Source of the DNA: Datisca glomerata
Taxonomy: Eukaryota > Streptophyta > Magnoliopsida > Cucurbitales > Datiscaceae
Length of the DNA: 64,000 nt
Reading direction: 5' to 3'
Assembly (NCBI GenBank): GCA_003255025.1
Contig: QANY01005876.1
Span: 820,843-884,842 of the forward strand
Shown piece after piece: positions 1-11,557 of this stretch (position 1 is its first letter; every line of letters starts with the position of its first letter). The notes below the pieces were generated by a model. It did not search any database. It was not told the DNA's origin and saw only the letters and a program-made list of their open reading frames with translations. The translations under genes and the position numbers were made by a program.

Positions 1-1950
1 GTTATTTTTTCAAGTTGGTTGAAGGCTAAAGCTCTAAAAGATTGTTTTTGGAAAATGGGCTATTTGAAATCGCGATTCAGAAAAATAGATCAAGAATTCA
101 ATAATCAGGATTTAGATCCCAAATATATAGGGAAAAAGTCACTAACACCCATGCCACTTACGTTTTTCTGTCCCATTTTTCCTTTCTCAATGTTTCCCAG
201 CCCTAACTTTCCATTGAGAAAATGAGTCTTCCTCATTTCTATTGATCTAACAAACAACACCAATCCGATCGCCATCACCAACTCGCTCTGTTCATCCTTC
301 CCTTCCCTTCTCTTTGCACTATAAATTGTTGCTAACTCTGGTCTACCCCTTGTCCTTTCCTTTTATCATGTCTCTATTGGTGGAGCATTGCTAATAGATA
401 ATCTGTATATAATTAAACACGACATGAATTATTAAAATTTTTTAATAGTTGTTAATAGAGAATCTGTATATAATTTTGAACAATTTGTCATTGAATTTAT
501 TTTAATTTTTGGTATAATAAAAAATAGTTAATTTAATTTTATTGATGAGTTAATAACATAGTTAATTAATTAGTACGTAAAATAATGTTTGTGTATATAT
601 ATAAGACATAATATGTATAGAATCTATAAATAATCATTGACAATAAATTAAAAATTAATAAAAAAAGAAACTATAAATAATAAATAATTTTATTATTTTA
701 ATATAAATTTATATAACTTTCCCAACAATTTTATTAAAATTTCTCACACAACTTTACTTAAGTATCCTACATACCAAACAAAGAAATCATATTTTTTAAT
801 AATTTTTTTTCACTTCACCATGCGTTAACGAACATATAATCTTAATATCTTGTAATCTAACTTTACCACTTAGACTTTCTCAACAACTTAACTTTTTCAG
901 TATTCTTACTTAACCCGTACCAAAAGGCCCCTATATTGAAATTATTTTGCCATCCATCTTTATTTTGTATGTTTCTACCGCACATATATTGAAATTATTT
1001 TCTTCAATTAGCATTTCAAAATAAATTTCTCACTACTTGAAATAGTTTGATATGAATGGGCTCTTACTTTTGGTGAGTGATTGAGTAATTAGGCAAAGAT
1101 ATATATTAATTTTCATGTTCTTTGATAGAAAGTGAAGACTAACTTCATCATTATATGTTAAGCTAGTTCTGTAGATTGGCATGCCTATTGGACTAAGTGT
1201 CCATGTTCTCGGAGTGGTTATGCAAGTTTTTCACAATTATTACTTGATAGAAAGTGAACTAACTTCATTCTAAGTTTCATTTGAGACGAATCAACCTAAT
1301 GTTATGCACCTAAAAAAGAATGAAGTTCTTCCACAAGAACATGAATACAAGACTTGTTTATTCTTTCAAAGAGGAGTATGATATTTGATAGTATTTAAAA
1401 TGATTGTAACCTTTGGATATTTAAAATAATGAAGTGTTTGGAGTTGTAAGTTCTTCTATAATTAAATCGATGATCATTATTCTGAAAGGTTGTAACCTTG
1501 ATCAAAACAAATTCATTTTGGTCATGGGGTATGTCCAGTGGTAAGCTAGCTTATGACAGTTTACTAAAGAGTTGATAAAACCTGAAACTTATTTTAAATT
1601 CTAATTTCTGGGTCATGAAATCATTATACAAGGAAGACATTGTGATCTAGGAAAGAAAGACTGATATTATTAATTGTTAATGAGCTTAAAGCTTTGTTTA
1701 TAAGGATTTATGAATTGATACTTATATTGATTGTTGATCGCTTATCACTTGAAGATAACTAGTACAAAATTCTCTCTCCCTCTCTCAATTCCCCTCTATC
1801 GCCCCCCCTTCCTCCCCACTCGCGATTGAACGCCGGCGAGAGCCCTTTCTCCCTGTTCTTTCTTTCACTTCTCTTTCCTTTGTCTATACTTGGATGGGTT
1901 TTGTGACCTGATCCGAGAATTTAAAACCCAACCCAGAAAGTGGCTTAACC
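1..1950. other. AT-rich intergenic DNA, no gene seen
   Basis: Mostly AT-rich sequence with many stops in all frames. A 68-codon open frame near the left edge has no motif I recognise and is probably chance. A pyrimidine-rich stretch lies at about 1767-1870. I see no transposon termini or RNA gene here. Confidence 0.6.
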
Positions 1951-2765
1951 CTAGGAGTGTAAGCAAAACTGAAAAATCGACCAAACCAAACCGCACCGAT
2001 ATATACTTAATAGGGTATACTTATCTAACAAGCGAGGGGTTTGTCCAGTGGGAGACACCACCTTAGAAATGTTTTAAATAAGGCCAGAGCGTGAGTTAGA
2101 CTCACTCCCATTACTTTTTCATTTTTAGCATTCCAACTTTTATGAAAACCCTCTCCATCTCTCTTCCCTCACCTCTCTGCCTATCTCATCTCTCTCCATT
2201 GTCTCTAAATCGTCTCTCTCTCCATGTCTCTCACTCCGTTTCATCTCTCTTCCTTCTACGTCATTCTTGGCTTTCTCCATCGTCTCTATTCTCTAAAATA
2301 TCTCTCCATTAATGAACTTCTTATGGCCAGCGACAGCCATCTGTGACAATCGATGAAGACTTTGTGTTCATCTTTTTCAAATCTGAGCCATAACTCACAC
2401 TGAAGCTTTTATATTTATCTCATACAGATATGGTAGAATGAGAGATTTTTCTTTTTGTTTTAATGATTTGGTTTGTTCTCTTTTTTACTTTGAGAAATTT
2501 TGATCCTTTATGGTAAAGCTTTAATTTTTTTACTTTTTCTCAGTGAGATTTGATCTGGGTGCATTAGATTCGTTTATTTTTGTTGAGATTGTGATGTTTT
2601 CCAGAATTTTCCTTGAATTGCAGTGAATTTATCGGTTCGGCCCGATTTTTTTAGGTTTAGTTTATTTTTTACGATTCGGTTTAGTCTGGTTTGTGTACAT
2701 TATTCGGTGCGGTTCAGTTGATGAAATGTAAGAACTGCAGTTGCGGTATATTAACTCCGAGCTCA
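1951..2765. repeat. degenerate small TIR-type element (taggggtgtaa family), copy 1
   Basis: The left edge resembles the taggggtgtaa terminus of the better copy at 3067-3847 and is followed by the same kind of ACCGAACCG-like words. Both copies then have a tRNA-like segment (here about 2045-2105, with a mutated B box), a block of tctctctccat-type pyrimidines, and a right arm with ttcggttcggcc-type words and a ctgcagttgcggtat motif. The right terminus is not clear. No coding capacity is seen, so it would be non-autonomous. The class (perhaps hAT-like) is inferred from the terminal words only. Confidence 0.4.
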
Positions 2766-3066
2766 ATTTTGGCCTTATAAACGTCTGAATTTAGTCTTCT
2801 TTGTGGAGCACAATAATGTTGGAATTGGAGCTATCTTTTCATAGGCTTTTTAATTGACTCAATCAGACATAAGATGAAACACAATGAAAATGGTTACTGC
2901 TCAATTTGATCAAAATTAAAGATAAGTATTTAGAATCATCTCCATGATATCCTCAAAGAATATCCTCTTATAATGGAATAATCCAACTAAAATTCAAAAT
3001 ACTCAAGTCAATTTTTCTAACAAAACCGCCTTATCCATCTTGACCGAAGTAGCCTTGGGGTTTAGT

Positions 3067-3847
3067 TAGGGGTGTAAGTAAAACTAAAAAGCTAATTAAA
3101 CCGAGCTGAACCGAGTCAGTTCGGTCAGTTTGTTAGTTTTATTAATTCTATCAGTTTTATCCAGAGAAAAACCGATAGAAATATTAAAACTGTAGTTGTA
3201 TCTCATATATTAGGTACTAGCGCAATGGTTTGACCACATATTTTCCAAACTACCTTGCACCGGTTCGATTCTCCTTCAACACTTTTTCACATTTTTTTTT
3301 AATTATATTCTTCTATACTTATGCAAAAACCCTAAGTATCCCTAAGTTTTTAATAGTGTTGGAATTTCACTAGTTTTGCGCCTCTCTATCTCTCTCTATT
3401 TATCTGGAAGATGTGTGCCCAGCCTCTCACCGAGACTACCTCACCCTTGTTCCAGTTTGTTCAATATTTGAATCTAGGGCTCAAATTTTCATTTTTAAAT
3501 GGTAATTACTTGTAATTTATGTATAGAACTAGAGTAATTTTCAGTTTTTAATGCTCATTACTTTGTGATTTCTGTTTAATCAAGATTTTTTTGATTATTT
3601 CTCTCATTTCTTGCATCAATTCTTTATCTTATTTTTTTTTATTCGTGCTTAAATTCAGTAGTTTTCCAATGATGTGTTTTCATCGGTTCTTACCAGTTTG
3701 GTTCGCTTCTGGTCATTTCTTAACAATTCGGTTAAGTTTTTATGCATTTTTTGGTTCAGTTTGATTTAATATAATGAAAAACTACATTTGCAGTTTGGTA
3801 CTGTAAAACTCGTTAAACCGCATCGAACCGAACTGATTACACCCCTA
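3067..3847. mobile_element. non-autonomous TIR element with tRNA-like core
   Basis: The element starts with taggggtgtaa and ends with its inverse complement ttacaccccta, giving an 11-bp terminal inverted repeat. Both arms are rich in accgaaccg-type words. The two 8-bp flanks, ggtttagt and gtcccagt, agree only in part, so the target-site duplication is decayed or absent. The centre holds Pol III A and B boxes (separate entry) and a ctctctatctctctc tract. There is no open frame of note. The ends look hAT-like, but the assignment is uncertain. Confidence 0.5.
3218..3271 (+). promoter_or_regulatory. tRNA-like Pol III A box and B box
   Basis: TAGCGCAATGG at 3218-3228 fits the A-box consensus TRGYNNARNNG exactly. 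GTTCGATTC at 3263-3271 fits the B-box consensus GWTCRANNC exactly. Their starts are 45 bp apart, as in tRNA genes. No tRNA acceptor stem is apparent, so this looks like a tRNA-derived (SINE-like) promoter inside the surrounding TIR element rather than a functional tRNA. Confidence 0.5.
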
Positions 3848-4117
3848 GTCCCAGTAAGATGGATTGCATGCCAGTCCAACCCTATCAAACCACCTACATG
3901 GTTTTGCCCGATCGAACCAAACACATTTTGACGAATCATTCTTATGATTATGCCAAACTCAATTTACCTTTAGTGTAATCAAGTTGAACGGTTTCTATGG
4001 TTCTGTCTGACTAAATCTTACTTCACACACAATTCAAATTAGTCTGGATCTTTGAGGATCGTCCACGAATGAATATAGATCCTAGATCAAGAATCAAGCT
4101 TGAAAAATTGATTATTT

Positions 4118-4400
4118 CACTACAAGAAATATGACTATTAGCGACGAAATTTCTCTTCGCTAAAGGTATAATATTTGGTCGGCAAAAGTTTTTCCGACGA
4201 AAAAAATTTTGTCGCGAGGGTTGCCGCCAAAAGTGCGTGGCGGTAGCCTTTCTCGATGAATTTCATATTTCATCGGGAAAAATTTTAGCGATGAAAGATT
4301 TTTTCATTGTTGTAGGTTTGCCGACGAAAGTTTTGTTTGTTGTTGACGACGGCAACAAAAAATCTATTTCTCGCGAAAAGTTTTAATGATGAATTTATTT
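4118..4400. mobile_element. CACTA (En/Spm) transposon terminus
   Basis: The sequence begins CACTACAAGAAA, the classic CACTA terminal inverted repeat. It is followed by subterminal words such as ttagcgacgaaa and ggtcggcaaaag in alternating orientation. The same words occur in inverse order before the terminus at 31534, so both ends belong to one family. The adjacent base triplet is ttt, which does not match the triplet acg outside 31534. Confidence 0.8.
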
Positions 4401-4963
4401 TATTTGCCGTTGAATCTTATTTGTCACTCTTGTCTAGGGCGACTAATATTATTTTCATTGCTAAAAGTATCTGCGACAAAAATAGTTTTTCTCGTTGTAG
4501 TTTCTAGTGACAAATATGTGTTTGGTCACTAAAAATCATAAACTGATTTTTTTTTCTATATTTTGGTAAGTGAAAATCTTAAACCAATTAGAACTTATTA
4601 GAACTTTGGTCACAATTTTTCAAGATCAAGCTTTAGACAAAAAATGAAACAAGAAAAGTATAACATACATAGAGAAATGAGTACATATTATCATTATCAT
4701 GTTTGGATTGTGCATAAACTTCACATTAATTACAAAAAAAACTTCTAAACATAAACAAACTTTCAAAAAGCTTAATTTTTTTTTTCAAAATATGATTTTT
4801 GAAGTTTACCATAGTTAAAGTTGTTCAAGAGAAACTTCAAAAACCATAATTGTTCAAGTAGATGATCAGTTGTCGCAAGAAGGAGTAAAATCGTTACTAA
4901 AAGCCCACTCTAATAAGTTGCCTAGTGTGCTCCGAATGGTGACAATTCTGCTTGTAAAATTTT

Positions 4964-5119
4964 CTACTTGCTTTTCGAATGTTTTGAGGATGGTGATGTA
5001 GATGGTGCTCCATATCCAAGACCCATATTTCTCCTAAGGAACTCCTCCGATATTTCTTCATCAGTGCGAGGTCGGGTACCCTCAACGACAGGTTTATTCC
5101 GTAACGAACACATGCGCTC
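4964..5119 (-). pseudogene. last exon of a CACTA TnpA-like protein (fragment)
   Basis: Read on the minus strand, a tttacag acceptor is followed by an open exon that ends at a TAG at 4964-4966. Its opening residues (ERMCSLRNKPVVEG) and the later MGLGYGAPS are homologous to the minus-strand exon at 23764-23905 (HMCALRDEPIVED, then KGLGHG). This is the C-terminal part of the second gene of CACTA elements. No upstream TnpA exons were recognised next to it, so this is a fragment attached to the terminus at 4118. Confidence 0.6.
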
Positions 5120-5125
5120 CTGTAA

Positions 5126-5960
5126 AATAGTTGTTAGCTATGTATATACATTGTGTAAACTTGGAAAAACCTGCAAAGTATTGGAAGAGAAAAGAAAGAC
5201 CTATAACAGGTATGGCAAAAATATGAAAAGCCCAATTTCAAACTCCTTCCATGTTCTTCCTACTCATCCATTAATTAGAAACTCTTATCATTTTCTTTTG
5301 TACAGAGTTATGATTTTGTAATTAACTAATTACTATCATTAGGAATTCTAATTACAAAGTTGTATACTTTATATATATGTCAGTGCCATACATGACTTCC
5401 AGCTAAGCATAATTATTTCATTCTATAGCTGTGAAAGAAGAAAATATTTTCAAATTAATAACACTACACAATTGTCATATTAGAACAAGAGAACACACAT
5501 CAGAAGCAATATTTTCAGATGAAACAAACTAAGATGGTGATAATATCAAATCAAATAGGCTCAGGAAATATCCTCACTGGAATGAGTATGTAAGCCTATA
5601 AAGAAGATTCCCACTGACTTCACAAATTTTTGGTTTATATTCATTTTTCATACTTCAATCTATATTCCATCTAGAAAATTCACCCAATTAGGTGTTGGGG
5701 GGACCAGCTCAGGGAAATTCATCAGAAAACTCACAAATTCAGTATATTTAGAGAAAAAAAGAGTATCCATATAAAAATGTTCTAATGACAAATTCAAAAT
5801 ATTAAATTGCCTTTTGCTAAATAAATTGCCTTTTGCTAAATAGGAAAAAAATCTATTATTGATCCAATCCAAGTAACCAAACATTGTGGGATCATTCATT
5901 GGTTATTTATATGCATTAGTACTCAAGGGAAAAGAAAAGCAATGCACTGAGAATTTTGTA
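5126..5960. other. non-coding interval between CACTA fragment and hydrolase pseudogene
   Basis: AT-rich sequence. A 17-bp word (aaattgccttttgctaa) is repeated in tandem near 5812-5842. A minus-strand 79-codon frame at 5660-5899 matches nothing I recognise. The final exon of the hydrolase pseudogene, expected on this side, was not found. Confidence 0.5.
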
Positions 5961-5971
5961 ACTGCTCATAC

Positions 5972-8503
5972 CATAGGAAGCTCAATAAGCTTAAGGTTTG
6001 AATTGCAGAAATCTTCAACTCCATCATAGCTCAACCAACGATCTCTTTGTCCCCAACATATTGTAGTCTGAACTCTCCAAATTTCATCAATCAATGCAGT
6101 TCTCATCTCTTCCACGTACGTCTGCCAAGTGTGGATATCAAAACAAAGGATTAAAAAATATTATCACATATCCACCTTGCCTCAGGGAAAACACGATATT
6201 GCAAAAATATGTTTCCTCCATGACTTTCAAGCAGAACCAATAATGAGAATATAAGTAGAATCAAGTCAACCATGCCTTGCTAAACCATCTTAAGGGAAAT
6301 TAAAGATGGTTACGTGATAATAGATAGAGCGTTGACAGCTAATTGCGGGCCAACAATGGTTGGGGTAAGTTGTCACTTTTGGTTGGTTGAAACAAAAAAG
6401 AAAATCAAAATCACTCAACTACATAACTCTTAAAGTTAGACCCTTTCATGAGGATTCCTTGGGTAAGCTTAGTGTGATTCTTGAAATCTAGTCTAAATCA
6501 TAGCTTTAAGTTTTTGGTAAGTAGAATAAGCTTTTTACGAGGAACAAACTGTTCACTAGGTAAGTAGAATAAGTTTTTGGTAAGTAGAATACCTTCAACT
6601 CCTTCTCTATGGCCCTGCTTATTACATTCAATACAAACCTTGAAAAAACCAGATGTTAAATAAGGATTTCTGTAAACCATAGCATCATCTTTTTTCATCT
6701 TGTAAGGACCACATCTTGTCAAGGGTTTATCGCTAGCCTTAAAGGATCCTAGTTCCACACACATATATCTCATTTGAAAGTTTATGCACATGCCTTTTAT
6801 GAACACATGAAACTTACAAGTTAACTTTGACAGAGAATTCCTACATGGCAAAAAATTTCTCCAAGCAAGAAATTCCTAAATATGGCCAAGGTTGATTGGT
6901 GTGCTTTGCTGTCAACTTAGCACACGAGGAGAAAGTACAAATTTGTTAGTTATTGTCATCTAAATATCAGGATGTTCTTTAAGCAGCCTAAATTATGTTT
7001 TAAATGCATAAAAAGGATGATGGAATTATATAAAGTTGAAGAAACTCCACACATTGATACTTTTCTTCCTTGGTTAGATGAACATTATTATCACTAGAAC
7101 TTCTTCAGAAGAGTTAGTCAATTTTCAGGAACTAGAGGTTGCCTATGTCTATCTTATCAGTCGCAATAACAACCACGCATATTAAAACAACGGAGTCACA
7201 TATACCCAAGTTGACAATTCATGTATATTTATACATGCTCTTATCATAAACTTATAAGATAGAATGCAAAACTGAGAAGAAGCAGGAAGAAAACTGAAAA
7301 CTTCAAAAGTCTAAGAGTTCATATGTGAGGGTTTACGAGTATTAAATCCTTGATATTTTTCTGATTCTTGAGGGCATATTTAACAACAACTGATGCAAAG
7401 TATCACTGAGAAATATATCAAAGATTGAAGGACTTTTTAGTGGGATATCACATATTGAGTAAAGTCTACAAGTAAAATTGTCCTTAAACATTCTCGAAAG
7501 GCAAATGTACCTGGACAACAATGAGATCTTATTACTCTCTAGTGCATCAACAAAAGATTCCAAGGATGACACATACTCTGTAAATCATAAAGATAATTTA
7601 ACATGTTGGAGAATCAGAATGAAAATCACGACAAGCCTGATTATGGGGAATAAAAAGGGAAGTTGATTGATAGTGTTATAAATAGGAGAAGACATCTATT
7701 ATTATGCTTTTTCCTTATTTCTAGACACATCATGTACAAACTCCTTAGATTTATAACTGCTGTTTATATTATATTTTTTCCTTAATTCTAGACAAACCAT
7801 GTACATACTTCTTATTAAGATTTATAGTCGTGTCTGTATATATAAGCTTGTATATTTCAAACAAGATATGACTGAGAAACTATAATTGTCCACATGATAT
7901 CGGAGCTTGCCGGCCTTATTAGTTTTTTTCGTTGCTACTAGCCTTAATTGTTGGACTACCTTCTTGATAATCCTATCGGGCTTCATTGCTGGAGGCTGGA
8001 GCAACCTGTTCGGCCGTCAGAACCGTTTCCCTCCATGCAACTCAATTTTTTTCTTATCCATGTTCTGAAACTATAGAAGTCATGTCGACATCTAATCCAT
8101 CTACTACCCCTGTATCAACCCATCATCATGTGAATACCAAAACCTCCATGATTCCTTCAAGTGAAATAGAAGCAACTACGTTGAATGGTCACAACTGCTC
8201 AAAACATTTATTAAATGGAACGGAAAACTAAATCATCTCATACGACCAGAACTAAGAAAAATGATTTAATTGATGAATTCCAGGACATCATTTTATTCAA
8301 ATTCTTCCAAATAGATAGCATTCATGACATTGGAGTAGAAGGGGTAGACACAATTGAATGACAAGTATTATTTAATGATAGACAAACAGTAATAACAAAT
8401 TACCATCTAACGTGTAGTCAAATCCATATTTTGGTTGAGGCTTATTCGAAAACCTAAAACCTGCAATGAGAGGAAAGTAGCGAGAAAGATCTTCCTTAGT
8501 AAG
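5972..8503 (-). pseudogene. alpha/beta-hydrolase pseudogene (plant haloalkane dehalogenase/epoxide-hydrolase-like)
   Basis: Five minus-strand exons lie in gene order: 8503-8404, 7577-7511, 7405 to about 7320, 6748-6593 and 6121-5972. They give segments such as NKPQPKYGFDYTLD, SSLESFVDALES, VVVKYALKNQ, GPYKMKKDDAMVYRNPYLTS and RDRWLSYDGVEDFC, which I recognise from a plant (often plastid-annotated) alpha/beta-hydrolase family. Most GT-AG borders survive, so this is an unprocessed gene copy rather than a retrocopy. It is dead: a one-base loss before the donor at 7511, a TGA in place of a Gly codon at the start of the third exon, one-base shifts near 6740 and in the T-run near 6650, and a missing FDWL block in the first exon. 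The start and the C-terminal exon (expected GHH motif) were not found. A copia LTR fragment sits in its first visible intron. Confidence 0.78.
7674..8231 (+). mobile_element. Ty1/copia remnant: LTR, primer-binding site and start of gag
   Basis: A 221-bp LTR-like block starts TGTTATAAATAGG and ends CCACA at 7894. A degenerate initiator-Met tRNA primer-binding site (tgatatcggagc, compare tggtatcagagc) follows directly. Beyond it an open stretch to 8231 contains TTLNGHNCSKHL, resembling the LNGxNYxxW start of copia gag (UBN2-type). No pol sequence and no second LTR were seen. It lies in an intron of the hydrolase pseudogene. Confidence 0.5.
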
Positions 8504-8509
8504 CTATAA

Positions 8510-11470
8510 AAATAATGGATGATGACAAGAATTATTCAATGCCCTTATTTAAAAATAAAGGCTAAAATTTTGTAGATGGATAAATATAGAGAGACAGAGC
8601 AATGAAATAAGATGGATAAAGCAATAGATGGATAAGTAGGGGGAGGGGGTGAAGTTGTTTAACATGGATAAAAACAACATTGAAGTTGAATTTTTGTCAG
8701 GGTTAATCACAATGCAAGGAAATAGAAAATAAAATGGCATATGACGTTGAACAGGACAAATCACGTAAAGCAAGAATACTGATAAAGAAGTTTTTCTTGC
8801 ATACAAGAATACAAGTAAATGGTCTATAAAATGCTCAGCAGAATTTTGTTACATAAACATGAGATAAAAATATGGCCAACTAAAAGGATCAAGTAGGATA
8901 ACTAACATTTATCCTAAAAAAAATATTATTTTCATGTTCAAGTCAAGCTAAAGAATTGTCTAGATTTTACTACATAACTTGAGTCTCCTCGGAGCACATC
9001 GTGCCTTTCGCTAGCAAATTTTGAGGCTCCTCAGCTACATTGTAACTTTTTTTATAAGAAACTTATGAAACTGAGTGCAAAAGAGACAAAGGTAGATAAA
9101 GAATCCCAAAAGAGAAGGAAACAGAATACAACGAAAAACAGATTACAACTATGGAAACTTCCAATAAGAATATATTAAAAAGAAAACAATCTTTTAATGA
9201 ACAAAAACCTAATTTCCATAGCTGAACCCCTCCTGTCACAAATGACTACTTTCTTCTATTCTGAGTATGTTATCATTGCATGCTATTCTTGTTTAATATT
9301 ATGGTGAAATCATAGTGAATCTAGTGTTTAAAATCAATAGTTTAGCATTCATTCATGTGAAACAAGTGTCGAGATTTTATGTTAAAGACTTTACCGTTGG
9401 TAAAGACCATTGGAATTCATATGCAACCCCGGCCAAAATACTTTAATAAAAGAACTATATTCAGATCCATGCTATTTTCTTTGACATTGACACTCCAGAA
9501 ACTAGACGGATTTGATTATTTGGTAAGTGGAACGACATCAATTAATATTTTGTTAGTGTAGTGTCATCATTCAAGGACCATCTGCACCTGAAAATATCCA
9601 ATCCTGCTCTGAGTCTGTCCAAGCTAATGTAGCCTAAGATATTACTTCCCATCTCCTTCCTCATTCATCCATAAACGAGCAATGAGGATTTCTGATAGTG
9701 TTTTACTTCCTGAGTCTAACTCATGCTACCTGAATTCAAGAAAGTAGGGGAAAACTGGAGAGTTCCACTGGGCCTATATCTTAGCTCGTATGTCCAAAAC
9801 CCATTAGATATTAGTCTCAGGTATGAAAAGTCCACATCTTTCATTATAAAAATAAGGTGCGTAATTCATGACTCTCTAACTCTTTAGTCTCACATTGTCA
9901 AAATTGTTTTTAACTTGAGCGTGAGACTCTAGTTAACTAGGCGTATCAAGTTGATACTTTTATGTTTGTTATTTCATTCTTATTTTCAAGTTCATTATCC
10001 AATCATCGAATGACGCGTGCCAACACTTCTAATAGTAAAATTTTAGCATGTACAATGAACAACTACACTTTCTCTAGAGCACATAACAAATTATTTGATG
10101 ATCCTCTATTTTTGATAAAATTGAAAATGATGTACATGTCTTTATTTTTGAAGTCTAAGGTTTCTTTCATCCTCCTTTCCATTTTTTTCTTTTTTAAGGA
10201 AATAATAAAAGCCTTTTTTTTGCCAAAGAAGTAATATAAGCCTTTTAAAAAAACAGAGACTTGGAATTATAAAAGTTAGTTTTGCTTACGTTTATCTGCG
10301 GCAAACTTCATTTTGTAATTATTGTAACCCAAAACTGAAGGCGTCAAAAAGAATATGCCCACAGATTTTTTTTTTTTTGAAGAAATGCCCACAGAATTCA
10401 CATTACCTTAATTAATACATACATATATAAGTCATTATAGGCATCGATAGTTAAGTATAAAAAGCTTTTATTGAGTAACCACAATCAATTGTTTTTCCTT
10501 ATTGTCATCGATTCTTACTACGAAACTTCATATTTGTCTGTCGCAAATTTGTCTATCTGGAGCTATGAAACATTATTATTTTGCTTTACTAATCTAGCAA
10601 TTATATATTTTTGAATTATACTTTTATATACATATAATAAACTTATAATTCAATCAACATGTTTAACCTATGCATATTAAAACCTCTCAAATTTGAGTTT
10701 GAAGTCTAATATTTTTTGTACGTGCAAAATTATACCATCTTTTTTTATATTTGAATCTAATTTTTAAAATGGGATTTCTTATTATTTATTAATTAATACT
10801 TATTACTTATTAATTAATAAAATAATTTTTTTATTAATTTGACAAAAAAAGATATTTACGTTTTCAATTGAGATGTGATGATTTCTTAAATTAAAGAATG
10901 ATCAATAACATAAAAATATATTGTCTCCTACTTAATCTAATGTGGAAGTCACATTGATTCATTTTAATAAAAAAATCAAATTAATTAATATAATTGATAT
11001 TATTTTTTAAGGAAAGTAATTAAAAAACGACTATGCTAAGTTGAAAAGTACAACAAAAATATAGTGACATGTGCAACTTATGAGACAATCTTATTCAATT
11101 TGAATTGTTAGTTCAATAAACGGTTGAGATCTATCTAAGCAAAAGAATAACAAAATCAAATTGCAACTTGTTTTTTGTATCCATCTAGGCTGTTGTTTTT
11201 GAATTAAATGGCTCAAATGTGGAAAAACAATATTAAATTTTTATTCTGTCAAGAGTAAAAAATAAAATTTTTTTATTCTGTCAAGAGACAAGACAATGGC
11301 TGATTCTAATTTAGCAGCACATCTGTGACGATTAATTTTGAAAACTGCCATTGAAAATGAGGGGAAGAAGAAAATTTGCCAAACTAAAATGACCATTTTT
11401 AAAGACTTTTTGACCCAACGACTAAGAAGTAAGACTAGTCTCAGCTGAGGACGCATTGGCATTAGTTATT
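8510..11470. other. intergenic region, no gene recognised
   Basis: AT-rich sequence between the hydrolase pseudogene and ALDH copy 1. Short open frames (for example 9379-9561 and 9962-10234, plus strand) have no recognisable motif. Upstream exons of the hydrolase might be expected here on the minus strand, but I could not identify any. Confidence 0.5.
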
Positions 11471-11474
11471 TTGC

Positions 11475-11484
11475 TATAAAAATA
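11475..11484 (+). promoter_or_regulatory. TATA box of ALDH copy 1
   Basis: TATAAAAATA lies 83 bp upstream of the ATG at 11558, a usual plant spacing when the 5' UTR is short. Confidence 0.6.
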
Positions 11485-11557
11485 AGGTGAAGGAGCATTA
11501 GTTTTTTTACTCAGTGTCACAAGTTAAACACACAGATACAGATTGAGAAGATCAGAT

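Noticed and set aside
3218..3271. Functional tRNA gene
   Set aside because: A and B boxes are present but no acceptor stem or anticodon arm pairs convincingly.
4897..5085. Minus-strand 62-codon frame
   Set aside because: It overlaps the TnpA last exon in a different frame; the frame homologous to 23764-23905 is the other one.
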